Below are positions 44,365 through 51,819 of a DNA stretch of 64,000 nt, one piece after another. Made by a program: the position numbers and the translations under genes. Source of the DNA: Gammaproteobacteria bacterium (lineage in GTDB: Bacteria > Pseudomonadota > Gammaproteobacteria > Burkholderiales > Burkholderiaceae_C); NCBI GenBank assembly GCA_018815325.1, contig JAHIYE010000021.1:372001-436000 (forward strand), given 5' to 3'. The notes below the pieces were generated by a model that was given only the letters and a program-made list of their open reading frames with translations, ran no database searches and was not told the origin of the DNA. Numbering within the stretch: position 1 is the first letter of the stretch; each line of letters starts with the position of its first letter.

Positions 44365-45190
44365 AATGACAGGTCAGAAAGATGCTTCACCGCGAATTTC
44401 CGTCGTGTGTCCGGTATACAACTCTAGGAGTTACGTCCAGAACACTGTGGATGCCCTGTTTGCCCAGAGCCATCTCCCCAGCGAGTTCATCGTTGTCGAC
44501 GATGGCTCCAGCGACGGAACACCGGAATTTCTGCAAGCCTATGTCGCTAACTTGGGGGTGCGGGTGGAATTCATCCTTCTGCGCAACGAACATCGCGGAC
44601 CAGGTGCTGCACGTAATGCCGGAATTTCCTGTGCACGAGGTGATTGGATTGCTTTTCTCGATTCTGATGACATTTGGTTGCCCGACAAGCTTTTCTCTGT
44701 GGCGCAGTGTCTGCACCAATACCCAGAGGTGAATTTTGTCTGTCACCACGAAGAGTTAATCCGATCCGACAGAACTCATCGCGTTCTGGCCTATGCCCAA
44801 GGTTATCATCCAGAGTTGCCGCTGTCAGCGCAGCTATACCGGATGAATCTGTTCTCGACCTCGGCGGTTGTATGCCGACGCGATCTCCTGCTTGAGCGCG
44901 GACTGTTCGATGAGGCGCTGATGTCGGCACAGGACTATGAATTGTGGCTGCGACTGTCGCCCTACATTCGCGTGAAGTTCGTCGAGAAAGTTCTGGGACA
45001 GTATGTCGAGCGGCCTGGCAACATCACGTCGGGCAGCGTGAGTCGGCGTCTGTGGAATGAACTGCGGATTGCTTGGCGGCACCGGCGGCTGAGTGCATGG
45101 CATGGGGTGCTGGAACGCATCCTGCGGATTTTCATCTCTTACGGCAAACAGTACTTGTGCAAGTGGCCGCGTCATCTGAGCAAGAATTAA
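44357..45190 (+). CDS. Glycosyltransferase family 2
   Basis: 277 residues, GT-A fold. 'ISVVCPVYNSRSYVQNTVDA' (~14-33), 'FIVVDDGSSDGTPEFL', 'GPGAARNAGISCARGDWIAF' and the DxD-type 'LDSDDIW' near 100 are clear. 'SAQDYELWLRLS' is the acceptor-side catalytic region. It overlaps asnB by 8 bp. The C-terminus is basic without membrane spans. The sugar specificity cannot be told. Confidence 0.88.
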   Translation: MNEMTGQKDASPRISVVCPVYNSRSYVQNTVDALFAQSHLPSEFIVVDDGSSDGTPEFLQAYVANLGVRVEFILLRNEHRGPGAARNAGISCARGDWIAFLDSDDIWLPDKLFSVAQCLHQYPEVNFVCHHEELIRSDRTHRVLAYAQGYHPELPLSAQLYRMNLFSTSAVVCRRDLLLERGLFDEALMSAQDYELWLRLSPYIRVKFVEKVLGQYVERPGNITSGSVSRRLWNELRIAWRHRRLSAWHGVLERILRIFISYGKQYLCKWPRHLSKN

Positions 45191-45202
45191 TAAGGATTGA
45201 AC

Positions 45203-46165
45203 ATGCAAGACGTAGCGGTAATTCTGCCAGCGTTCAACGAAGAGCTGACCATCAGCGCAACCATCGAGGATTTTCATCGTGCATTGCCCGAGGCTTCCCT
45301 CTGGGTTGTCAACAACCGGTCGACCGATGCGACTTATGACAGGGCCAGCGCAACTCTCAAGGCGCTGGGCTGTCGCGGCGGGGTGCTGAATGAAATGCGC
45401 AAGGGGAAAGGTAATGCCATTCGTCGTGCTTTCACGCAGGTAGAGGCTGACATCTATGTCGTGGCGGATGCGGACCTGACGTATCCTGCGGTCGATGTTC
45501 ATGTGTTGCTCGCGCCTGTAGTGGCAGGCGAGGCCGATATGGTGGTGGGTGACCGCCATGTTGGGGGGCACTATGCGGCTGAAAACAAACGGGCGTTTCA
45601 CGGCTTTGGAAATCGGCTTGTGCGTTATCTTGTCAACAGGCTGTTCCGTGCCCAGTTGTCCGATATCCTGAGTGGCTACCGGGTTTTCAGCCGACGCTTT
45701 GTCAAAACCTATCCTATCCTGGTTGATGGCTTCGAGGTCGAGACTGACATGACCCTGCATGCGCTAGACAAACGGTTTCCGATCATGGAGATCCCGGTCG
45801 GCTATCGGGACCGACCGGAAGGCAGTGCCTCCAAGCTCAATACGTTTAGAGACGGTGTGCGCGTACTGAAAACTCTGCTGAATATTCTTCGGCACTACCG
45901 TCCGCTGGTCTTCTTCGGCGGCCTGGCATTAATCTTCCTGTTGCTGGGTCTTCTGCTGGGCTTGCCAGTACTCGAGGAGTGGGCTCGTACCCGTTACATC
46001 AATCGTGTGCCACTGGCCATTCTGGCTACAGGTGTTGAAATCATCGCAGTGGTATTGGCTGCCGTCGGGCTGATCCTAGATTCCATTGTGCATCAGGATA
46101 AGCGCGCCTTTGAGCGTGAGTTGCTTCATGAAGTCTTTTCGCAACGTGATCGAGTGTCGCGATGA
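45203..46165 (+). CDS. Polyprenyl-phosphate glycosyltransferase, GtrB-like (GT2)
   Basis: 320 residues. The GT-A catalytic domain ('VAVILPAFNEELTISATIED', 'DADLTYPAVDV', 'VVGDRHVGGHYAAENKRAFH') is followed by two C-terminal membrane segments ('LVFFGGLALIFLLLGLLLG' and 'LAILATGVEIIAVVLAAVGL'). This is the GtrB/dolichol-phosphate-mannose synthase layout, which charges undecaprenyl phosphate with one sugar. A GtrA protein lies two genes downstream. ATG 45203 has AAGGA eight bases upstream. Confidence 0.85.
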   Translation: MQDVAVILPAFNEELTISATIEDFHRALPEASLWVVNNRSTDATYDRASATLKALGCRGGVLNEMRKGKGNAIRRAFTQVEADIYVVADADLTYPAVDVHVLLAPVVAGEADMVVGDRHVGGHYAAENKRAFHGFGNRLVRYLVNRLFRAQLSDILSGYRVFSRRFVKTYPILVDGFEVETDMTLHALDKRFPIMEIPVGYRDRPEGSASKLNTFRDGVRVLKTLLNILRHYRPLVFFGGLALIFLLLGLLLGLPVLEEWARTRYINRVPLAILATGVEIIAVVLAAVGLILDSIVHQDKRAFERELLHEVFSQRDRVSR

Positions 46166-46190
46166 AAATTGCTATGGCAGGAGCGGTGGT

Positions 46191-46988
46191 ATGAAGCACG
46201 ATCAGTCTTTAGTCAACGATATGGAGTTGCCGACGATTGTCCATTTGCAGACGAATGATCAGCGGGCCTATTCGGGTATCAATGAGTTGTGGGATGCGGA
46301 AATCCAACTCAAGAACTACAATCAGGCCATCGTTAACCGATTCCAAGGGCATCTGGCTGGCAAGCATCGAATTCTGGATTTTGGCGCAGGTATTGGTAGC
46401 TTGGCACGGATATGGCGTGACTCATGGCAGGTTAGGCCAGATTGTTTCGAGATAGATCCTTCTTTGCGAAGTGTGCTTGAAGACCGAGGTTTTATGGCTT
46501 ACAGCGAGCTGGATAGCCTTCCTGGAAAGTATGAGGGCGTCTACACGTCCAATGTGCTTGAGCACATCGAGGATGATGTGCAGGCGCTCAGATCAATTCA
46601 TGAATTGTTAGAGGACGATGCGGTCTTGGTGATTTTCGTTCCGGCATTCATGTGTCTTTTTTCCGGGATGGACCTTGCAGTCGGGCATTACCGGCGTTAT
46701 GGACAGCGCGAATTGCGTGAAAAACTGATTACGGCCGAGTTTATGGTGGTCCAGTCTTGCTATGTTGACTCGATAGGTTTTTTTGCCGCTCTGGCATTGC
46801 GATACTTCGGTCACCGCGATGGCTCGATCTTGGGAAATGCGCGCAGCATGGGGTTTTATGACAGATATATCTATCCCCTAAGCCAGCTTCTGGACAAGTT
46901 GGGCGCGAGATTTCTCTTGGGTAAGAACATTCTTGTCGTGGCGCGTAAGAAGCCCTTACGGGTTTCCAGAGAGGGTATGTTGGCTTGA
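46191..46988 (+). CDS. Class I SAM-dependent methyltransferase
   Basis: 265 residues. 'RILDFGAGIGSLARIWRDSW' (~60-79) is motif I, and 'GVYTSNVLEHIEDDVQALRS' and 'VLVIFVPAFMCLFSGMD' follow. ATG 46191 has an AGGAG site upstream. The frame is open to 46086, but that part lies inside the previous gene. It sits between the GtrB-like and GtrA-like genes. A C-terminal segment ('FMVVQSCYVDSIGFFAALAL') is hydrophobic, so membrane association is possible. It may methylate the lipid-linked sugar. Confidence 0.75.
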   Translation: MKHDQSLVNDMELPTIVHLQTNDQRAYSGINELWDAEIQLKNYNQAIVNRFQGHLAGKHRILDFGAGIGSLARIWRDSWQVRPDCFEIDPSLRSVLEDRGFMAYSELDSLPGKYEGVYTSNVLEHIEDDVQALRSIHELLEDDAVLVIFVPAFMCLFSGMDLAVGHYRRYGQRELREKLITAEFMVVQSCYVDSIGFFAALALRYFGHRDGSILGNARSMGFYDRYIYPLSQLLDKLGARFLLGKNILVVARKKPLRVSREGMLA

Positions 46989-47021
46989 AATTGTTCGATG
47001 GTTGTGTAAGTTGTAGTCCGG

Positions 47022-47435
47022 ATGGACGTGGTGATGCGGCAGTATCTGTTTTTTTTTATCAATGGTTGTGTACTCGGGATGTTTGCTTGGGCGCTCCAGA
47101 TTCAACTCTACAAGCTCATGGGCTCGGGTGGGCTGGTGGCGTATGCAGTGGCCACGGCACTGACCTATGCGCCGTTGATAGTCGCCAACTGCATGATTCA
47201 GCGCTACCTGATCTTCAGGATGCACGGTCTGTTCATTCGATTTTTGCTCTCCAGTCTGTTCATCATGGTGCTCGTCAGCCTAGTCTCACCGGCGTTCAAG
47301 CAACTGATCGATCTGGTCTTGGGAGTTCCATTTGGGGAGCAGGGTGGGTTCGCTGTGGCAGCTGTACTCGGCTCGATCCCCTCCTTTCTTCTCAACAAGT
47401 TCTGGGTCTTCAGGGGTTGCGAGAAGGAGGAATGA
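47022..47435 (+). CDS. GtrA-family membrane protein
   Basis: 137 residues with four membrane segments (~6-26, 36-58, 68-88, 106-126). 'YLFFFINGCVLGMFAWALQI' and the ending 'IPSFLLNKFWVFRG' are the GtrA hallmarks. GtrA is thought to flip undecaprenyl-phosphate-linked sugar across the inner membrane for GtrB. ATG 47022 or ATG 47034 is the start. The spacing to both neighbours is about 30 bp. Confidence 0.85.
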   Translation: MDVVMRQYLFFFINGCVLGMFAWALQIQLYKLMGSGGLVAYAVATALTYAPLIVANCMIQRYLIFRMHGLFIRFLLSSLFIMVLVSLVSPAFKQLIDLVLGVPFGEQGGFAVAAVLGSIPSFLLNKFWVFRGCEKEE

Positions 47436-47462
47436 GTTCCGGTGGTGGGCCTGTAATGAGGT

Positions 47463-49373
47463 GTGAAGGTGATGCCGATGCTGTTCGGTCTTGATCAATG
47501 GGTGGCGCCCCCGCCGTTGGCCGCAATGGGGTCGGTCTTGCTGCTAGCTGGCTGCGATGTAGTCGGGTGCCGATTACTCGAGAGGATGGGGTTGCAGGTG
47601 GCCGGGCGCGTAAATGCTCTGCGGTTGCAAGGCATTCCGGTTGGAGCCATGTTGCTTGCTGTAATTTTGTATCCGGCGGCACTGTTTCAACTGACCAGCC
47701 GTTCACTGATGCAAGTGGTGGCAGGCGGTCTGATTGTCGCGGGGGGGATCCAACTGGTAAGGCTGTGTGTAACTGCGTACAAGCAGGGGTACTTGGACGC
47801 GTGTCGCTGGTCCTGCTGGCGGTCGTTTGATGCAACGTCGTGGCTGATGGCATGCATTCTCGTTACGCTGTTCTTGTTAGCCTTGGCGCCGATCACGAAT
47901 GCAGATGCGTTGGATTATCACGTTGGTGTCGCTATTGCCATCTTGAATCAGGGGGGTATCCCGTTCAGCCCGGAGTGGTTTTCCAGCCGTTTGGCAGGGA
48001 ATGGGGAGGTGTTGAATGCACTGGCCTTGTCAGTTGGTGCTGAGCAATTTGGTTCACTGCTCCAATTTGCCAGTCTACTGGGGCTTATTGGCTTGATGCT
48101 GGGGGGGCGTCAGGATGACTGGACAGTTGCATGGCGTGACGATACCGGCCTTGTCTCTCTGGCCGCAATATCGGCGCCAGTGTTGTTATTCCTCGTTAGC
48201 GCGCCAAAACCCCAGTTATGGCCTGTGACATTGACGACTCTTTCCTTCGCACTACTGATGCATTCCTCTTTCGGACGACTGGATCGCGTTGCCATAGCCA
48301 AGCGGTATGCACTGGTTTGCTTTCTGGTGCTGACGGCAACGCAGGCCAAGTTCAACTACATACTGGGGGGGGGACTGGTTGGTGGATTGGGGCTACTTAT
48401 GCTTGTTCAACGGGGGATGTGGCGACGGGGTTTGCTGATCGGCTTGGTGTCGGCTTTGCTAGTAGTTGCTCCTCCTGTGGTCTGGAAGTCTTCACAATTC
48501 TCGGCCAGCTGGCTGGCTGGCTTGACGCATCCGTTGCCAGGCCATTGGCCGGGCACCGATCAATTCATCGTATCGGCGCAGAACAGTTCCGACTTCACGA
48601 GCAGGTTGCCGTTTCCGCTGTCGATTTTCATTCCATCCGATCTTGGCGCCTTCAGTACCGTATTGGGCATAGGTTGGTTGGTTTTCTGGGGGTGGCGCCC
48701 ACGAACTCGCGGACAGTTTCCGCTGGGGCTGGGGGTCGCGCTGACTGCGGTGCTGGTCGCCGCGATTTTGGCTCCGCCGGGTGCCCGTGTCTACCTTGAG
48801 CCTTACTATTGGCTCATGTTCCTGCTGGTCGCTAGTTCGAGTTCAGCACCACCCCGGTGGTGGGTGAAGTGGATCATCCATGGACAGGCGGCGACCTTTC
48901 TGGTGGCGGCGTGCTTTGGTGTGATGACCTTGTCGGAAGGGGCTTTGTCTAAGCAGCGGCGAGAAGCCGTCATGCGCAGATTTTCCAACGGCTACGAACT
49001 GATGCAGTGGGTGGATGCGACGTTGCCCAAGGACGCCATAGTCCTGAATAGCCATCGTTCGATGGCGCTACTGCCTCGCGATGGGGTGGACGCCTCATGG
49101 TTGAAATTCGTCGATCCGACGAGCCCGCAGGCCTTGCCATATCTGGAGCGACTGCGCCAGCGTAGCATCACTCACATCCTGATTCTTGGCGATCAGCGCA
49201 CAGACCATCCTCTGGCGAGCTGTTTCGGCCCGGTGGTGGCCGGCCCAGGAGCCGGGCGCGTGGTTTCGCGCAATCCATTCAACCAGGGGGACGCTTACCA
49301 AGCGTGGTTGCTGGTGTTCCACGCCGACCGGCTGCCCGCCTGCGTGGGTGAGCGGAAACCGGGGACAAGATGA
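47463..49373 (+). CDS. Large multi-pass membrane protein, GT-C-like
   Basis: Up to 636 residues with about a dozen membrane segments and a C-terminal periplasmic-looking tail ('YELMQWVDATLPKDAIVLNS'). After the fourth segment is 'TNADALDYHVGVAIAILNQG' and 'WFSSRLAGNGEVLNAL', an acidic loop between membrane helices as in GT-C polyprenyl-phosphate-sugar transferases. With the GtrB-like and GtrA genes just upstream it may be the third, acceptor-specific Gtr component. Starts are GTG 47463 or ATG 47472. The gene contains a G9 run at 48365-48373 and two G7 runs. Confidence 0.65.
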   Translation: MKVMPMLFGLDQWVAPPPLAAMGSVLLLAGCDVVGCRLLERMGLQVAGRVNALRLQGIPVGAMLLAVILYPAALFQLTSRSLMQVVAGGLIVAGGIQLVRLCVTAYKQGYLDACRWSCWRSFDATSWLMACILVTLFLLALAPITNADALDYHVGVAIAILNQGGIPFSPEWFSSRLAGNGEVLNALALSVGAEQFGSLLQFASLLGLIGLMLGGRQDDWTVAWRDDTGLVSLAAISAPVLLFLVSAPKPQLWPVTLTTLSFALLMHSSFGRLDRVAIAKRYALVCFLVLTATQAKFNYILGGGLVGGLGLLMLVQRGMWRRGLLIGLVSALLVVAPPVVWKSSQFSASWLAGLTHPLPGHWPGTDQFIVSAQNSSDFTSRLPFPLSIFIPSDLGAFSTVLGIGWLVFWGWRPRTRGQFPLGLGVALTAVLVAAILAPPGARVYLEPYYWLMFLLVASSSSAPPRWWVKWIIHGQAATFLVAACFGVMTLSEGALSKQRREAVMRRFSNGYELMQWVDATLPKDAIVLNSHRSMALLPRDGVDASWLKFVDPTSPQALPYLERLRQRSITHILILGDQRTDHPLASCFGPVVAGPGAGRVVSRNPFNQGDAYQAWLLVFHADRLPACVGERKPGTR

Positions 49374-49491
49374 AGCGGTGTGCAAACGGTTGTCAGCATT
49401 GCTGGTGCTGCCTAGTGCCTGACATTCGTCAGATAATTGCGAGATTGAGTGGGATATTGAATTGAAAACTTCCACACTACGTCAGGTTTCG

Positions 49492-50925
49492 ATGCCGGAG
49501 CGTCAGTTGCGCTTGGAGGGCGCTCTGCTGCTGCTGTCTGTTGTTTTGCTAGCTTGCGCTTTTCCCTTGCAGGTGCTGGCCAGGAGTCCTTTGCCAGCTT
49601 TGGCCTCCTATGTGATATTGCTGTTGGTTTTCGCCATCCGAGTGCGACGTGAATTCCAAGGATTCCGCGGTTGGCGCTCTGTTCGGACACTCGTCCAGCC
49701 AACGCCTTCGGACTGGGGGGTACTGGCATACGCCCTTATCGTTCTGGCGCACATGGTCATCAACCTGGCAGGCGGAGCCGTAGGTTGGGTTGTTCTGGGT
49801 GCCAATACGTTCAATTTTCTGTTCCCGCTGCTGTTTTATCTGTATTTCCGGCTGTTTGCAGACGGCGGCAATGTACGCGCCATATTGATCGGCGTGCTTG
49901 TTGCCTGTGCGCTGACAGGCGCATACTCCGTCACGCATGCGTATTTGAAGATGCGCCATACCCCCATTCCGGGATCGGCCCAGTCCGAAATCAAAAGCGC
50001 CGAACAGCTTGAGATCAAGGCGTGGACCTTGTTTGGTGCGATGCAACGGTATCAGCTGGAAGCGGGTGATTATTCCCGACACCGGGTCGGGGGCGACGAG
50101 GACTTTGTCAAGAAGACGATGCGCGTTGGTGGCCCAAGGAGCGCCGGCCTGCTGGAGAGCAATAGCATTTCGGCCGCTTGGATTGCGCTCGGGTTGTTTG
50201 CCGCGCTGGGTCTGATCCCGCTGCGCAGGCAATGGTTGCGCTATGCGATCCTAATTCCTTTCATGGGCTTGCTCATTGTTTTCCAGTACTATACGGCCAT
50301 TTTTGCCGCCATGATCTCCTTCATGCTGGTCATGCTGGACAGCGGTACTGACGGGATGCACCGAGCGTGGTCGAGGCGCAAAGTGTACGGTATGCTGGCC
50401 CTGCTGGCTCTGCTGATATGGGTCTTTCTCATGAGCTTGGATGAGAGGTATCAGATCAATCTCAGGCACATGGCATGGATTCAGTACAAGTTGCTCTTTG
50501 GTGGGGGGCAAGCTCATTACCTGAACCTTGTACTCGACAAGCTCCGTGGTTATGGGCAGTATGTGTCCAGTTTTCCCTGGGTAATCCTGATGGGGGACGG
50601 TCTGGGGATCTATTACCCATACAGTTTCTCCAAGGGAGGTGATATCGGTTTTGCCGAATCGCTAGCGCGCCTCGGGATTCCGTTGCTGTTGCTGGTTGTC
50701 GGGGGGGGCGTACGGTGGGCGCGTGATTTCTTGTTGAGGGGCAAACCGATTGTGCTTGAGGATGGCGTGAAGTTCGATGGACTGCCGTCTTTTGCCATTG
50801 GGGTGATAGCATTCGTCGCGCTCAATGATGTCCACTACAGCATCTGGCCCGCAAAATCCATTCTTCCCCTCTTGATGATTGCGTTCGCCTTATGTGGCGC
50901 GCGGAGAAGAGGGAAGAAGCACTGA
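49492..50925 (+). CDS. Wzy-like O-antigen polymerase / ligase-domain membrane protein
   Basis: About 477 residues with roughly ten to eleven membrane segments. A large extracytoplasmic loop runs from ~175 to 235 ('SAEQLEIKAWTLFGAMQRYQ' to 'RVGGPRSAGLLESNSISAAW'). The Arg-rich loop followed by 'ESNSISAAWIALGLFAALGL' is the O-antigen ligase/Wzy_C region. It is the only polymerase or ligase candidate in the window. The frame is open from TTG 49462, but ATG 49492 is the first conventional start. A G8 run lies at 50701-50708. It overlaps the deacetylase by one base. Confidence 0.75.
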   Translation: MPERQLRLEGALLLLSVVLLACAFPLQVLARSPLPALASYVILLLVFAIRVRREFQGFRGWRSVRTLVQPTPSDWGVLAYALIVLAHMVINLAGGAVGWVVLGANTFNFLFPLLFYLYFRLFADGGNVRAILIGVLVACALTGAYSVTHAYLKMRHTPIPGSAQSEIKSAEQLEIKAWTLFGAMQRYQLEAGDYSRHRVGGDEDFVKKTMRVGGPRSAGLLESNSISAAWIALGLFAALGLIPLRRQWLRYAILIPFMGLLIVFQYYTAIFAAMISFMLVMLDSGTDGMHRAWSRRKVYGMLALLALLIWVFLMSLDERYQINLRHMAWIQYKLLFGGGQAHYLNLVLDKLRGYGQYVSSFPWVILMGDGLGIYYPYSFSKGGDIGFAESLARLGIPLLLLVVGGGVRWARDFLLRGKPIVLEDGVKFDGLPSFAIGVIAFVALNDVHYSIWPAKSILPLLMIAFALCGARRRGKKH

Positions 50926-51791
50926 TGGATTTTCTGCGTCCTCTTCTGCCCGTTGCATATCCTATGCTGCGACTGTCCCGGCTTGTCCGTCGCGTCGTGC
51001 CAGGGGCTGGGGCTGGGGCTGCTGAGCTGCGTGTGCTACTCTATCACGATATCCATCCGCGGCAGCTGGACGTTTTCAGGGATCAACTGACGGACCTTTC
51101 CAGGCGCTGGAAGTTCATCACGCCTGTTCAGTTCGAGCGCGTCATGCGGGGCGAAGAGCCTTTGCGCCAAGATTCCCTGCTGCTGACCTTTGACGATGGT
51201 TTTGCCTCTAATAGCCAGGTGGCAGAGCAGGTTCTGAAACCACTGGGCATGCAGGCCATTTTCTTTGTCGTCACCGAATTCGTCGATCAGCGAGACCGGC
51301 TCGATGCGCGTCGATTCATTTGCGATCGCCTGAAGGCTGGGACTGAGCCTGATGCATTACCGGAGCATTGGTTCAACATGGGATGGACGGATCTAGCCCA
51401 TCTGATTGAGCAGGGTCATGTTGTCGGAGCGCATACGGCCACGCACGAGCGTCTGCTTTCGGATGTCCCTGAAGATGTGCTTCGACATGAAATCATTAAC
51501 GGTGCTGACCGCCTGGAGGACAGGCTGGATGTGGCGGTGCGTCATTTTGCCTACCCATTTGGTGATTTCCGGAGTTTCTCGCAGCAGGCCATGGTAATAG
51601 CCAAGACAAGGTTTGATTTCGTCCATTCCGGATTGCGAGGCAACAACCTGCCCGGAAGCTCTTCCCTGGTCATTCGCCGCGACGCCGTGAATACGGGGGA
51701 CTCTCATGCTTTGATCGGAGCCTTTCTGGAAGGGGCAAGTGATCTGCGCTATCACCGTGCAGGCCAGATGCTGGAGTGCTGGGCGAAATGA
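50925..51791 (+). CDS. Polysaccharide deacetylase (NodB homology)
   Basis: 288 residues. 'VLLYHDIHPRQLDVFRDQ' (~37-54), 'LLLTFDDGFASNSQVAE' with the metal Asp, and 'GAHTATHERLLSD' giving the HxxxH zinc site are all present. 'HFAYPFGDFRSFSQQ' is the later motif. It removes N-acetyl groups from a polysaccharide or lipid-linked sugar. A short hydrophobic N-terminus without a clear signal cleavage site may be a membrane anchor. The ATG shares one base with the polymerase stop (TGATG). Confidence 0.85.
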   Translation: MDFLRPLLPVAYPMLRLSRLVRRVVPGAGAGAAELRVLLYHDIHPRQLDVFRDQLTDLSRRWKFITPVQFERVMRGEEPLRQDSLLLTFDDGFASNSQVAEQVLKPLGMQAIFFVVTEFVDQRDRLDARRFICDRLKAGTEPDALPEHWFNMGWTDLAHLIEQGHVVGAHTATHERLLSDVPEDVLRHEIINGADRLEDRLDVAVRHFAYPFGDFRSFSQQAMVIAKTRFDFVHSGLRGNNLPGSSSLVIRRDAVNTGDSHALIGAFLEGASDLRYHRAGQMLECWAK

Positions 51792-51819
51792 ATAATTGCC
51801 GGATGGAGGCCTTGCATGC

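Noticed and set aside
44834-45760. 308-codon open frame on the minus strand
   Set aside because: Antisense to two GT2 genes with intact catalytic motifs.
51003-51020. Three GGGGCT hexamer copies in the deacetylase gene
   Set aside because: In-frame short repeat in a linker encoding Gly/Ala; too few copies for a contingency locus.
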